Of a DNA stretch of 64,000 nucleotides, positions 44,377 through 55,353 are shown piece after piece. The DNA is from Pseudomonas prosekii. GTDB lineage: Bacteria > Pseudomonadota > Gammaproteobacteria > Pseudomonadales > Pseudomonadaceae. The notes below the pieces were generated by a model. The model was not told the DNA's origin, did not search any database, and was given only the letters and a program-made list of their open reading frames with translations. Position 1 is the first letter of the stretch; every line of letters starts with the position of its first letter. A program made the position numbers and the translations under genes. Location of the stretch: the NCBI RefSeq assembly GCF_900105155.1, contig NZ_LT629762.1, forward strand, positions 3,139,001-3,203,000, written 5' to 3'.

Positions 44377-45735
44377 ATGAGTAACAACCTCGACCAGCTC
44401 ACCGATTGGTTGAAAGACCACAAGATCACAGAAGTCGAATGCATGATCGCCGACTTGACCGGGATCACCCGGGGCAAGATTTCGCCGACCAACAAGTTCA
44501 TTGCCGAAAAAGGCATGCGCCTGCCCGAGAGCGTTCTGTTGCAGACCGTGACCGGAGACTATGTCGAAGACGACATCTATTACGAGCTGCTCGATCCGGC
44601 CGACATCGACATGATCTGCCGTCCCGACCAGAACGCGGTGTACCTGGTGCCCTGGTCCATCGAGCCGACGGCGCAGGTGATCCACGACACCTACGACAAG
44701 CAAGGCAACCCGATCGAGCTGTCGCCGCGCAACGTGTTGAAGAAGGTGCTGAAACTCTACGCCGACAAAGGCTGGCAGCCGATTGTCGCGCCGGAAATGG
44801 AGTTCTACCTGACCAAGCGCTGCGAAGACCCGGACTTCCCGCTGCAACCGCCGATTGGCCGTTCCGGTCGCCCGGAAACCGGTCGCCAGTCGTTCTCGAT
44901 TGAAGCGGCGAACGAATTCGACCCATTGTTCGAAGACGTCTACGACTGGTGCGAATTGCAGGAGCTGGACCTCGACACGTTGATTCACGAGGACGGCACG
45001 GCGCAGATGGAAATCAACTTCCGTCACGGCGATGCCCTGTCGCTGGCCGACCAGATTCTGGTGTTCAAGCGCACCATGCGCGAAGCGGCGCTCAAGCATG
45101 ACGTGGCCGCGACTTTCATGGCCAAACCCATGACCGGCGAGCCGGGCAGCGCGATGCACTTGCACCAGAGCATCATCGATATCGAAACCGGCAAGAACGT
45201 CTTCTCGAATGCAGATGGCACCATGAGCCAGCTGTTCCTGCACCACATCGGTGGCCTGCAGAAACTGATTCCGGAATTGCTGCCGCTGTTCGCGCCCAAC
45301 GTCAATTCGTTCCGCCGCTTCCTGCCCGATACCTCGGCGCCGGTGAACGTGGAGTGGGGCGAAGAAAACCGCACTGTCGGCCTGCGCGTGCCGGACGCCG
45401 GGCCGCAGAACCGTCGGGTGGAAAACCGCCTGCCGGGCGCCGACGCCAACCCGTACCTGGCGATTGCCGCGAGCCTGCTCTGCGGTTACATCGGCATGGT
45501 CGAAGGCCTCAACCCAAGTGCGCCGGTGGTCGGTCGTGGCTATGAACGCCGCAACCTGCGCCTGCCGCTGACCATCGAGGACGCGCTGGAACGCATGGAA
45601 AACAGCGCGACCATCGAGAAATACCTGGGCAAGAAATTCATTACTGGCTACGTCGCGGTCAAGCGGGCCGAGCATGAAAACTTCAAGCGCGTGATCAGTT
45701 CATGGGAGCGGGAATTCCTGCTCTTCGCCGTCTGA
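44377..45735 (+). CDS. spuB: Gamma-glutamylpolyamine synthetase (glutamine-synthetase-like)
   Basis: 452 residues. MIADLTGITRGKISPTNKFI, VAPEMEFYLTKR, PGSAMHLHQSI and ENRLPGADANPYLAIAASLL mark the glutamine synthetase fold and the polyamine branch. Paralogue of spuI on the other strand. AAGAGG precedes the start. In Pseudomonas several such enzymes divide the work on putrescine, cadaverine, spermidine and spermine; which one this prefers is not visible. Confidence 0.9.
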   Translation: MSNNLDQLTDWLKDHKITEVECMIADLTGITRGKISPTNKFIAEKGMRLPESVLLQTVTGDYVEDDIYYELLDPADIDMICRPDQNAVYLVPWSIEPTAQVIHDTYDKQGNPIELSPRNVLKKVLKLYADKGWQPIVAPEMEFYLTKRCEDPDFPLQPPIGRSGRPETGRQSFSIEAANEFDPLFEDVYDWCELQELDLDTLIHEDGTAQMEINFRHGDALSLADQILVFKRTMREAALKHDVAATFMAKPMTGEPGSAMHLHQSIIDIETGKNVFSNADGTMSQLFLHHIGGLQKLIPELLPLFAPNVNSFRRFLPDTSAPVNVEWGEENRTVGLRVPDAGPQNRRVENRLPGADANPYLAIAASLLCGYIGMVEGLNPSAPVVGRGYERRNLRLPLTIEDALERMENSATIEKYLGKKFITGYVAVKRAEHENFKRVISSWEREFLLFAV

Positions 45736-45792
45736 TACGCCGGGCGCCGCCGAGGCTGGCGGCGCTTTCACTGGATCAACAGGAGAATTCGC

Positions 45793-47157
45793 ATGACCAG
45801 CAACAATCCGCAAACACGTGAATGGCAAGCCTTGAGCAGCGATCACCACTTGGCGCCGTTCAGCGATTTCAAACAACTCAAAGAGAAAGGCCCGCGCATC
45901 ATCACCAGCGCCAAGGGCGTTTATCTTTGGGACAGTGAAGGCAACAAGATCCTCGACGGCATGGCCGGCCTGTGGTGCGTGGCGATCGGTTACGGTCGCG
46001 ATGAACTGGCCGATGCCGCTGCCAAACAGATGCGCGAACTGCCTTACTACAATCTGTTTTTCCAGACTGCGCACCCGCCGGTGCTGGAGCTGGCCAAAGC
46101 CATCGCCGACATCGCGCCGCAAGGCATGAACCACGTGTTCTTCACCGGTTCCGGCTCCGAAGGCAACGACACCATGCTGCGTATGGTTCGCCACTATTGG
46201 GCGATCAAAGGCCAGCCGAACAAGAAAGTCATCATCAGCCGCAAGAACGGTTATCACGGTTCCACCGTGGCCGGCGCGAGCCTTGGCGGCATGACTTACA
46301 TGCACGAACAGGGCGACTTGCCGATCCCGGGCATCGTCCACATCGCCCAGCCGTACTGGTTCGGTGAAGGTGGCGACATGAGCCCGGAAGAATTCGGGAT
46401 CTGGGCGGCCAATCAACTGGAAGAGAAAATTCTCGAAGTCGGCGTGGATAACGTCGGTGCCTTTATTGCCGAGCCGATCCAGGGCGCCGGTGGCGTGATT
46501 GTGCCGCCAGAGACTTACTGGCCGCGCATCAAGGAAATCCTCGCCAAGTACGACATTCTGTTCGTCGCCGACGAAGTGATCTGTGGTTTCGGCCGCACCG
46601 GTGAGTGGTTCGGTAGCGATCATTACGATCTGCAACCGGACATGATGACCATCGCCAAAGGCCTGACTTCCGGTTACATCCCAATGGGTGGCCTGATCGT
46701 GCGTGATGAAGTGGTGAAAGTGCTCAACGAGGGCGGCGATTTCAACCACGGCTTCACCTATTCCGGGCACCCGGTGGCTGCTGCGGTGGCGCTGGAAAAC
46801 ATCCGCATCCTGCGCGAAGAAAAAATTATCGAGCGCGTCCACGCTGAAACGGCACCCTATTTGCAAAAGCGTCTGCGGGAGCTGAGCGATCACCCGTTGG
46901 TGGGGGAAGTGCGCGGCGTCGGCATGTTGGGGGCGATTGAACTGGTGCAGGACAAAGCCACTCGCAAGCGTTACGAAGGCAAGGGCGTCGGCATGATTTG
47001 CCGGACCTTCTGCTTCGACAACGGCCTGATCATGCGCGCGGTGGGCGACACCATGATCATCTCGCCGCCACTGGTGATTACCGAGGCGGAGATCGATGAA
47101 CTGGTGACCAAGGCACGTAAGTGCCTGGACCTGACCCTGAGTGCGTTGCAGGGCTAA
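45793..47157 (+). CDS. spuC: Polyamine (putrescine):pyruvate aminotransferase SpuC
   Basis: 454 residues, class III PLP aminotransferase. PLP lysine is Lys289 in MTIAKGLTSGYIPMGG; the cofactor Asp is in FVADEVICGFGRTG. N-terminal LAPFSDFKQLKEKGPRII and MAGLWCVAIGYGRDEL are typical of the omega-aminotransferases acting on putrescine or cadaverine. AGGAG precedes the start, 57 bp after spuB. A GC-rich hairpin follows the stop. Confidence 0.92.
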   Translation: MTSNNPQTREWQALSSDHHLAPFSDFKQLKEKGPRIITSAKGVYLWDSEGNKILDGMAGLWCVAIGYGRDELADAAAKQMRELPYYNLFFQTAHPPVLELAKAIADIAPQGMNHVFFTGSGSEGNDTMLRMVRHYWAIKGQPNKKVIISRKNGYHGSTVAGASLGGMTYMHEQGDLPIPGIVHIAQPYWFGEGGDMSPEEFGIWAANQLEEKILEVGVDNVGAFIAEPIQGAGGVIVPPETYWPRIKEILAKYDILFVADEVICGFGRTGEWFGSDHYDLQPDMMTIAKGLTSGYIPMGGLIVRDEVVKVLNEGGDFNHGFTYSGHPVAAAVALENIRILREEKIIERVHAETAPYLQKRLRELSDHPLVGEVRGVGMLGAIELVQDKATRKRYEGKGVGMICRTFCFDNGLIMRAVGDTMIISPPLVITEAEIDELVTKARKCLDLTLSALQG

Positions 47158-47167
47158 GTGCTAGGCT

Positions 47168-47200
47168 CTGAGCGAGGTGCGCGGTCGGCACTTCGCTCAG
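47168..47200 (+). other. Hairpin between spuC and spuD
   Basis: CTGAGCGAGGTGC and GCACTTCGCTCAG form a 13-bp stem (one G-T pair) without a following T-run. It sits 11 bp after the spuC stop and may stabilise or attenuate the transcript between catabolic and transport genes. Confidence 0.55.
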
Positions 47201-47324
47201 TGCAAACAAAGGCTCGGACTTTCCTTGAAAGCCTGCCTCGGAACTTGCCAGACTACCGGTCGTTCGGATGCCCTGTGACAGATCGCCGGACACGTGGTTA
47301 AAAAGAAAAACTGGAGCATTACCC

Positions 47325-48437
47325 ATGAAGGCATTAGGTATGAAGATAGCTGGCAAGACCCTCCTCGCCATGTCCCTTATGGGCGTGATGGCGGGTGCAG
47401 TTCAGGCGGATGACAAGGTCCTGCACGTGTACAACTGGTCCGATTACATCGCGCCGGATACCGTCAAGAAGTTCGAAGCCGAGTCGGGGATCAAAGTGGT
47501 CTACGACGTGTTCGACAGCAACGAAACGCTGGAAGCCAAGTTGCTTGCGGGCAAGTCCGGCTACGACATCGTCGTGCCGTCGAACAACTTCCTCGCCAAG
47601 CAAATCAAGGCCGGCGTTTACCAGAAGCTGGACAAGTCCAAGCTGCCTAACTGGAAGAACCTGAACCCGGACCTGCTCAAAGCTGTGGCTGTCAGCGACC
47701 CGGGCAACGAACATGCCTTCCCGTACATGTGGGGTTCGATCGGCATCGGCTTCAACGCCGAGAAGGTCAAGGCTGCACTGGGTGCCGATGCGCCAACCAA
47801 TTCCTGGGACTTGCTGTTCAAACCCGAGAACGCTGCCAAGTTGAAATCCTGCGGGATCAGTTTCCTCGATTCGCCAACCGAGATGCTTCCGGTGGCGTTG
47901 CATTACCTGGGCTATCCAACCGACAGCCAGGACAAAAAACAACTGGCCGAAGCCGAAGCGCTGTTCCTGAAGATTCGTCCTTCGGTGGGCTACTTCCACT
48001 CGTCCAAGTACATCTCCGACCTGGCCAACGGCAACATCTGCGTCGCGGTCGGTTACTCGGGTGACATCTACCAGGCCAAGTCCCGCGCGGCTGAAGCCGG
48101 TGACAAGGTGAAAGTCAGCTACAACATTCCGAAAGAAGGTGCGGGCAGCTTCTACGACATGGTCGCCATCCCTAAAGATGCCGAAAACGTCGAAGGCGCC
48201 TACAAGTTCATGACCTTCCTGCAGAAGCCGGAAATCATGGCCGAGATCACCAACGCGGTGCGTTTCCCGAACGGTAACGCTGCGGCCACGGCACTGGTTG
48301 ATAAAGACATCACCAGCGACCCGGGCGTTTATCCACCGGCTGACGTATTGGCCAAGCTGTACGCGATTGCCGACCTGCCGGCCGCGACCCAGCGGATCAT
48401 GACTCGCAGCTGGACCAAGATTAAATCCGGTAAATAA
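47325..48437 (+). CDS. spuD: Polyamine-binding periplasmic protein SpuD (PotF type)
   Basis: 370 residues from [20 protein letters not shown]; signal peptide ends at [42 protein letters not shown] and [19 protein letters not shown] contain the ligand-binding Trp, Ser and Asp residues of PotF/SpuD. By order it corresponds to SpuD, the putrescine binder. TGGAGC precedes the start. Confidence 0.92.
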   Translation: MKALGMKIAGKTLLAMSLMGVMAGAVQADDKVLHVYNWSDYIAPDTVKKFEAESGIKVVYDVFDSNETLEAKLLAGKSGYDIVVPSNNFLAKQIKAGVYQKLDKSKLPNWKNLNPDLLKAVAVSDPGNEHAFPYMWGSIGIGFNAEKVKAALGADAPTNSWDLLFKPENAAKLKSCGISFLDSPTEMLPVALHYLGYPTDSQDKKQLAEAEALFLKIRPSVGYFHSSKYISDLANGNICVAVGYSGDIYQAKSRAAEAGDKVKVSYNIPKEGAGSFYDMVAIPKDAENVEGAYKFMTFLQKPEIMAEITNAVRFPNGNAAATALVDKDITSDPGVYPPADVLAKLYAIADLPAATQRIMTRSWTKIKSGK

Positions 48438-48446
48438 ATAGACCCC

Positions 48447-49770
<1,324 letters not shown>

Positions 49771-49843
49771 CGGCAAGGATCAAACTAACCAAGGTTGGCT
49801 CACCTTGAGCGAACTGCACTCTTTTGTTTTGGGAGTTTCGTAA

Positions 49844-50986
49844 ATGGCAGTTGCCTCCGGCGCCTACAAGAAAGCCCTCGAGGGCGACCAGACACCGAAG
49901 CAGGTGTTGGTCAAAATCGACCGGGTCACGAAGAAGTTCGACGAGACGATTGCCGTGGACGACGTGTCCCTGGAAATCAAGAAGGGCGAAATCTTCGCCC
50001 TGCTCGGCGGTTCGGGATCGGGCAAATCCACCTTGCTGCGTATGCTCGCAGGGTTTGAACGGCCCACGGAGGGGCGCATTTTCCTCGATGGCGTGGACAT
50101 CACCGATATGCCGCCGTACGAGCGGCCGATCAACATGATGTTCCAGTCCTACGCCTTGTTCCCGCACATGACCGTGGCGCAGAACATCGCGTTCGGCCTC
50201 AAGCAGGACAAGATCCCGGCAGCTGAAGTCGATGCGCGTGTGGCCGAAATGCTCAAACTGGTGCAGATGAGCCAGTTCGCCAAACGCAAGCCGCATCAGT
50301 TGTCCGGCGGCCAGCGTCAGCGTGTGGCGCTGGCGCGTTCGCTGGCCAAGCGGCCGAAGCTGTTGCTGCTCGACGAACCGATGGGCGCACTGGACAAGAA
50401 ACTGCGTTCGCAGATGCAGCTTGAGTTGGTCGAGATCATCGAGCGCGTCGGCGTGACCTGCGTCATGGTCACCCACGACCAGGAAGAGGCCATGACCATG
50501 GCCGAACGCATTGCGATCATGCACCTGGGCTGGATCGCGCAGATCGGCAGCCCGATCGACATCTACGAAACCCCGACCAGCCGTCTGGTCTGCGAATTCA
50601 TCGGCAACGTCAACATCTTCGAAGGTGAAGTGATCGACGACGCCGAGGGTTACGCGACCATCACCTGCAAAGACCTCGATCGGCAGATCTACGTCGGCCA
50701 CGGCATCAGCACCTCGGTACAGGACAAGTCGGTCACTTACGCGATTCGTCCGGAGAAACTGCTGGTCACCGCCCAGATGCCGACCTGCGAATACAACTGG
50801 TCGAGCGGCAAGGTGCACGACATCGCCTACCTCGGCGGCCACTCGGTGTTCTATGTCGAATTGCCGAGCGGCAAACTGGTGCAGTCGTTCGTGGCCAACG
50901 CCGAGCGCCGTGGCCAGCGTCCGACCTGGGGCGATCAGGTTTACGTGTACTGGGAAGATGACAGCGGCGTGGTACTTCGCTCATGA
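49844..50986 (+). CDS. spuF: Polyamine ABC transporter ATPase SpuF (PotG type)
   Basis: 380 residues. Walker A GGSGSGKST, signature LSGGQRQRVALARSL, Walker B LLLLDEPMGALDK, switch His in CVMVTHDQEE; a C-terminal TOBE-type regulatory domain follows (from about residue 290). GGGAG precedes the start. The stop overlaps spuG by 4 bp. Confidence 0.94.
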   Translation: MAVASGAYKKALEGDQTPKQVLVKIDRVTKKFDETIAVDDVSLEIKKGEIFALLGGSGSGKSTLLRMLAGFERPTEGRIFLDGVDITDMPPYERPINMMFQSYALFPHMTVAQNIAFGLKQDKIPAAEVDARVAEMLKLVQMSQFAKRKPHQLSGGQRQRVALARSLAKRPKLLLLDEPMGALDKKLRSQMQLELVEIIERVGVTCVMVTHDQEEAMTMAERIAIMHLGWIAQIGSPIDIYETPTSRLVCEFIGNVNIFEGEVIDDAEGYATITCKDLDRQIYVGHGISTSVQDKSVTYAIRPEKLLVTAQMPTCEYNWSSGKVHDIAYLGGHSVFYVELPSGKLVQSFVANAERRGQRPTWGDQVYVYWEDDSGVVLRS

Positions 50987-51903
50987 ACATGCGCAAATTC
51001 AAACGCCGTATCAACCGAATAATCCCCAATGGCCGCCAACTGGTCATCGGGGTTCCGTTCATCTGGTTGTTTCTGTTCTTCATGTTGCCGTTCTTCATTG
51101 TCTTGAAGATCAGCTTCGCCGAAGCCGACGTGGCCATCCCGCCCTACACCGAGATCTACACCTTTGCCGAGCAGAAGCTGCAACTGCTGCTGAACCTCGG
51201 CAACTACGCGATGCTCGGCGACGACGAGCTGTACATCGCCGCGTACCTCGGCTCGCTGAAGATGGCGCTGATCAGCACCGTCCTGTGTTTGCTGATCGGC
51301 TACCCGATGGCCTACGCCATCGCCACCGCGCGCAAAGAGCTGCAAACGGTGCTGGTGTTGCTGATCATGATGCCGACCTGGACCGCGATCCTGATCCGCG
51401 TGTATGCGTGGATGGGCATCCTCAGCAACAACGGTTTGCTCAACGGTTTCCTGATGACCATGGGCTGGATCGACGAACCGCTGCAGATCCTCAATACCAA
51501 CTTGGCGGTCTACATCGGCGTCGTTTATTCCTATCTGCCGTTCATGATCCTGCCGCTCTACGCCAACCTGGTGAAACACGACAACAGCCTGCTGGAAGCC
51601 GCGTCGGACCTTGGTTCGAGCACGTTCAACAGCTTCTGGAAAATCACTATTCCGCTGTCGAAAAACGGCATTGTCGCCGGGTGCATGCTGGTCTTCATTC
51701 CGGTGGTCGGCGAGTTCGTGATTCCGGAACTGCTCGGCGGTCCGGAAACCTTGATGATCGGTAAAGTGCTCTGGCAAGAATTCTTCAACAACCGTGACTG
51801 GCCGGTGGCGTCTGCCCTGGCGGTGGTGATGCTGGCGATCCTGATCGTGCCGATCATCCTGTTCAACCGCAGTCAGGCCAAGGAAATGGAGGGTAAAGAA
51901 TGA
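50983..51903 (+). CDS. spuG: Polyamine ABC transporter permease SpuG (PotH type)
   Basis: 306 residues with six membrane helices. The coupling loop is DNSLLEAASDLGSSTFNSFW, followed by KITIPLSKNGIVAG. PotB/PotH family. Overlaps both neighbours by 4 bp (ATGA), so SpuFGH are translationally coupled. Confidence 0.93.
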   Translation: MNMRKFKRRINRIIPNGRQLVIGVPFIWLFLFFMLPFFIVLKISFAEADVAIPPYTEIYTFAEQKLQLLLNLGNYAMLGDDELYIAAYLGSLKMALISTVLCLLIGYPMAYAIATARKELQTVLVLLIMMPTWTAILIRVYAWMGILSNNGLLNGFLMTMGWIDEPLQILNTNLAVYIGVVYSYLPFMILPLYANLVKHDNSLLEAASDLGSSTFNSFWKITIPLSKNGIVAGCMLVFIPVVGEFVIPELLGGPETLMIGKVLWQEFFNNRDWPVASALAVVMLAILIVPIILFNRSQAKEMEGKE

Positions 51904-52790
51904 AGCGCTTCCGTTTCTCGAGTTTCATGCTGATCGTCGGTTTGCTGTTCATCTACGCGCCGATGCTGATCCTGGTGATCTACTCGTTCAACGCCTCGAA
52001 ACTGGTGACGGTGTGGGGCGGCTGGTCGATCAAGTGGTACGTCGGTTTGCTCGACAACACGCAACTGATGGGCTCGGTACTGCGCTCGCTGGAAATCGCT
52101 TGCTACACCGCGATTGCAGCAGTGGCGCTGGGCACGCTGGCGGCGTTTGTGCTGACGCGCATCACCCACTTCAAGGGCCGCACGCTGTTTGGCGGGCTGG
52201 TGACGGCGCCGCTGGTGATGCCCGAAGTGATCACCGGTCTGTCGCTGTTGCTGCTGTTTGTGGCGATGGCGCAGATGATCGGCTGGCCGCAGGAACGCGG
52301 CATCGTCACCATCTGGATCGCTCACACGACGTTCTGTGCGGCGTATGTGGCGGTGGTGGTGTCGGCGCGCTTGCGTGAGCTGGACCTGTCGATCGAAGAA
52401 GCGGCGATGGACCTCGGCGCGCGGCCGTGGAAGGTGTTCCTGCTGATCACCATTCCAATGATCGCGCCGTCGCTGGCGGCGGGCGGGATGATGTCGTTCG
52501 CGCTGTCGCTGGATGACCTGGTGCTGGCGAGTTTTGTCTCGGGGCCGGGTTCGACGACCTTGCCGATGGAAGTGTTCTCGGCGGTGCGTCTGGGCGTGAA
52601 GCCTGAGATCAACGCGGTGGCGAGTCTGATTCTGCTGGCGGTGTCGATCGTGACCTTCCTGGTCTGGTTCTTCAGCCGCCGCGCCGAAGAAAACCGCAAA
52701 CGCGCGATCCAGCAAGCCATCGAAGAAAGCGCCGCCGATTCGTGGAAGCAACCGGACGTACGCCGTCCGCAAGCGCCGCAAGCGGCCTGA
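51900..52790 (+). CDS. spuH: Polyamine ABC transporter permease SpuH (PotI type)
   Basis: 296 residues, six helices; the coupling loop is LSIEEAAMDLGARPWKVFLL, followed by ITIPMIAPSLAAG. PotC/PotI family. The C-terminal tail is charged and Pro-rich (KQPDVRRPQAPQAA). Last gene of the spu cluster; a REP doublet follows. Confidence 0.93.
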   Translation: MKRFRFSSFMLIVGLLFIYAPMLILVIYSFNASKLVTVWGGWSIKWYVGLLDNTQLMGSVLRSLEIACYTAIAAVALGTLAAFVLTRITHFKGRTLFGGLVTAPLVMPEVITGLSLLLLFVAMAQMIGWPQERGIVTIWIAHTTFCAAYVAVVVSARLRELDLSIEEAAMDLGARPWKVFLLITIPMIAPSLAAGGMMSFALSLDDLVLASFVSGPGSTTLPMEVFSAVRLGVKPEINAVASLILLAVSIVTFLVWFFSRRAEENRKRAIQQAIEESAADSWKQPDVRRPQAPQAA

Positions 52791-52810
52791 CCCTGCAATG
52801 CTCGTTCCCC

Positions 52811-52899
52811 TGTGGGAGCGAGCTTGCTCGCGATAGCGGACTGTCATTCAACCCTTTCGTTGAATGTTATGCCCTCATCGCGAGCAAGCTCGCTCCCAT
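52811..52899. repeat. REP doublet (REPIN)
   Basis: TGTGGGAGCGAGCTTGCTCG and inverse GCGAGCAAGCTCGCTCCCA. Between convergent spuH and the HD-domain gene. Confidence 0.94.
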
Positions 52900-52906
52900 C
52901 GTTGTC

Positions 52907-53548
52907 TCAGGACACCCAAGGGGATTTGCGGATGATCTCGACGAAGTTCATCGGTTTGAATCCCGGCTCGCTGTCCACCAGCACATCCGCGTTGACCGTG
53001 CCAAACGTGGTGTCGGGTTTGTGCTTGAAGCCGTTGGCGAAGGCACACAGGATGCATTCCTTGAACCCGTCGCCGCGCGGGTGAGCGTGCACCACCGCTT
53101 CACGCTGCTCGCTCGGGAACGCCGCGTAATCGATGCCGAGCACGTCCATCTCGACCCCCGCCGTCACCAGCGCCACGTTCGGCCGTAAATGCTGCGGCAC
53201 GCCCGGAGTGGTGTGCAGGGCAATCGACAGCCAGACTTGCTCGATGTCGTCATCGCTCAAACCATACGGTTTGAGGAACGCTTTGGCAGCGTTGGCACTG
53301 TCGACTTCGAACCGCTCGTCATCGCTGCGCTGACCTTCAACCAGCCCCAAGTCATGGAACATCGCGCCGACGTAAAGCAGCTCGGGGTTGTAGGCCAGTT
53401 GTTTGCGTTCACCGCTCAACGCGCCAAACAGGAACACCCGGCGCGAGTGGTGGTAAAGCAGATCGGATTCGACGTCGCGGATGTATTCGGTGGTGGCTTT
53501 GGCCAACGCGCTGTCGGGGATTTTGATGCCGGCGATGATGCTGCTCAT
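52907..53548 (-). CDS. HD-domain metal-dependent hydrolase
   Basis: 213 residues from MSSIIAGIKIPDSALAKATT, with GAGGAAAG upstream. The HD metal site is seen as the His in YHHSRRVFLFG (near 33-41), HD at 65-66 (MFHDLGL), and a later His (LSIALHTTPG, near 115). The overall pattern resembles the cyanamide-hydratase-like branch of HD proteins, but a substrate cannot be assigned. Divergent from the GlxA-type regulator, which may control it (inference). Confidence 0.85.
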   Translation of the reverse strand: MSSIIAGIKIPDSALAKATTEYIRDVESDLLYHHSRRVFLFGALSGERKQLAYNPELLYVGAMFHDLGLVEGQRSDDERFEVDSANAAKAFLKPYGLSDDDIEQVWLSIALHTTPGVPQHLRPNVALVTAGVEMDVLGIDYAAFPSEQREAVVHAHPRGDGFKECILCAFANGFKHKPDTTFGTVNADVLVDSEPGFKPMNFVEIIRKSPWVS

Positions 53549-53778
53549 GGTGCTTTCCTCGTGGGGAACGCCGTGGCGGCGCTGCTGGGGAAAGTCTGTT
53601 CTCGCCGCGAGCGACGAACAATCGCGGCATGCCTGCGATCCCGGCCAATGAGCATGCAAATCGCGCCAACCTCGCTAGTTGCGCGCGGATTGGCTAGGGT
53701 TGAACCCGATAACCTCGGATGCACGCACATCGTGTGATGGGCGACTTTCTTTTCATTACCTGGAGGGCGATTCGAGCC

Positions 53779-54744
53779 ATGCAAAAAACCGTCGCCATCG
53801 TGGTGTTTTCCGGGGTTCAGGCGCTGGACGTCACCGGGGCCATGGATGTGTTTTCCGAGGCCAATCGTTTTCTTGCGCCGCACGATCACTATCGGCTCGA
53901 AGTCATTGGCATCGAGCGCGGGATGATGCCGTGCTCGAACGGTTTGTCGCTCAACGCGCATCGGCATTTCAGCGCCGCACTCGACGCTTACGACTTGCTA
54001 CTGGTGGCGGGCGGGCCGCAGTTGCCGTTCATGAATTTTGGCGCGACGTTTGATGCCTGGCTGCGCGATGCCTGCGCGCGGGCGCGGCGCTTTGGCTCGA
54101 TCTGCAACGGCGCGTTCATTCTCGCGCGTGCGGGTTTGCTCGACGGGCGCACCGTGACCACGCATTGGGACGACGCGCCAGCGCTGGCGGCGTTGTTTCC
54201 GGGCACGCAGGTCGAGGCCGATCGTTTGTACGTGCAGGATGGCGAGCTCTACACCTCGGCCGGGGTCACGGCGGGGATCGATTTGTCGCTGTATCTGCTA
54301 GCGCGCGATCACGGCCCGGAAGTCGCGCTCAGCGTCGCCAAGCGGCTGGTGGTGTTCACCCAGCGCTCGGGCGGGCAATCGCAGTTCAGCCCGTTCCTCA
54401 CGCCGCACGCCGAACCGACCTCGGCGGTGGCGTTGGTGCAGCTCTACGTGTTGGCCAATCTGACTGGCGATCTGGCGCTCGCCGATCTGGCCAACGCCGC
54501 CAACATGAGCGCGCGCAATTTTTCCCGGGTGTTTGCCAAGGAAGCCAAAGTGACGCCGGCGGAGTTTGTCGAGCGGGCCCGTGTGGATGCGGCGCGGGTG
54601 CTGCTGGAAAGCACGCGTTCGCCGTTGAAAACCGTGGCCTATCAATGCGGCTTTCGCGACGCCCAGCACATGCGCAGCGTGTTCAACCGCCGACTGGGCG
54701 TGACGCCGCAGCAATTTCGCCGCAACTTCACCGCGATGGTCTAG
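53779..54744 (+). CDS. GlxA-type regulator: DJ-1/PfpI domain fused to AraC helix-turn-helix
   Basis: 321 residues from MQKTVAIVVFSGVQALDVTG. The N-terminal DJ-1/PfpI-like domain has the nucleophile-elbow region FGSICNGAFILA (Cys near residue 113). The C-terminal AraC/XylS pair of helix-turn-helix motifs is LADLANAANMSARNFSRVFA and VAYQCGFRDAQHMRSVFNRR. An upstream in-frame ATG at 53719 would add 20 residues. Members often answer to amino acids or quaternary amines. Divergent from the HD-domain gene. Confidence 0.9.
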   Translation: MQKTVAIVVFSGVQALDVTGAMDVFSEANRFLAPHDHYRLEVIGIERGMMPCSNGLSLNAHRHFSAALDAYDLLLVAGGPQLPFMNFGATFDAWLRDACARARRFGSICNGAFILARAGLLDGRTVTTHWDDAPALAALFPGTQVEADRLYVQDGELYTSAGVTAGIDLSLYLLARDHGPEVALSVAKRLVVFTQRSGGQSQFSPFLTPHAEPTSAVALVQLYVLANLTGDLALADLANAANMSARNFSRVFAKEAKVTPAEFVERARVDAARVLLESTRSPLKTVAYQCGFRDAQHMRSVFNRRLGVTPQQFRRNFTAMV

Positions 54745-54759
54745 GCAAAACACCGACCC

Positions 54760-54849
54760 TGTGGGAGCGAGCTTGCTCGCGATGGCGGCCTTCCATTCAG
54801 CATCTGCGTTGACGGGTGCGGCCTCATCGCGAGCAAGCTCGCTCCCACA
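54760..54849. repeat. REP doublet (REPIN)
   Basis: TGTGGGAGCGAGCTTGCTCG and inverse ending AAGCTCGCTCCCACA. Directly after the GlxA-type gene. Confidence 0.95.
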
Positions 54850-54862
54850 GGGTTTTGTGTCT

Positions 54863-54893
54863 GATCGTTCCCATGCAGAGTGCAGGAACGATC
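54863..54893. repeat. GATCGTTCC / GGAACGATC stem-loop
   Basis: Nine-bp stem, 13-nt loop (CATGCAGAGTGCA), between convergent genes, like the element at 41389. Confidence 0.7.
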
Positions 54894-54901
54894 GGCGTGA
54901 C

Positions 54902-55243
54902 TCAGTTTTTCAGGGTGTCGTACGCCTCGAGCGTGCGCAGCGAGTAGATGTACGCCGCACCGGCATTCAGCGAAATCGCGGTGGCCAGGGTCGCCGCGAC
55001 TTCCTCACGACTGGCGCCAGCCTTGATCGCCGCTGCCGTGTGCGAAGCGATACAGCCGTCGCAACGCGTGGTGATCGCCACCGCAATCGAGATCAACTCG
55101 CGGGTTTTCACATCCAGCACATCGTTTTCGGCAGCGGCCTCGCCCAGCGCCATGTAGGCCTTGACCATTTTCGGGTTGCTCTTGCCCAACGCGCCAAAGG
55201 CTTTCTGGATGGTGGGCAGCAGTTCGGACCAGTTATTGAACAT
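54902..55243 (-). CDS. Carboxymuconolactone-decarboxylase / AhpD-like protein
   Basis: 113 residues from MFNNWSELLPTIQKAFGALG, with AGGAG upstream. Cys61-x2-Cys64-x3-His68 (RCDGCIASHT) with Glu49 twelve residues before Cys61 reproduces the AhpD proton-relay and disulfide site, so a peroxidase or disulfide-linked activity is likely rather than lactone decarboxylation. Divergent from the AraC-type regulator, whose 13-bp repeats lie between the two genes. Confidence 0.9.
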   Translation of the reverse strand: MFNNWSELLPTIQKAFGALGKSNPKMVKAYMALGEAAAENDVLDVKTRELISIAVAITTRCDGCIASHTAAAIKAGASREEVAATLATAISLNAGAAYIYSLRTLEAYDTLKN

Positions 55244-55276
55244 TGCATTAACTCCTGAGCAGGTTGGGTGTACTGT

Positions 55277-55352
55277 TTCGACACGCTCAGTTTTGCCCTT
55301 TGGCGCGGTCCGGTTTTGTCCGATCCGCTCAGTCATTTCTTCGATGCGCTCA
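55277..55352. promoter_or_regulatory. Three phased 13-bp direct repeats, probable AraC-type operator
   Basis: TTCGACACGCTCA at 55277, TCCGATCCGCTCA at 55319, TTCGATGCGCTCA at 55340. Spacing is 42 and 21 bp, that is four and two helical turns. They fill the region between the divergent AhpD-like and AraC-type genes; the last ends 1 bp before the regulator start codon. Confidence 0.6.
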
Positions 55353-55353
55353 A

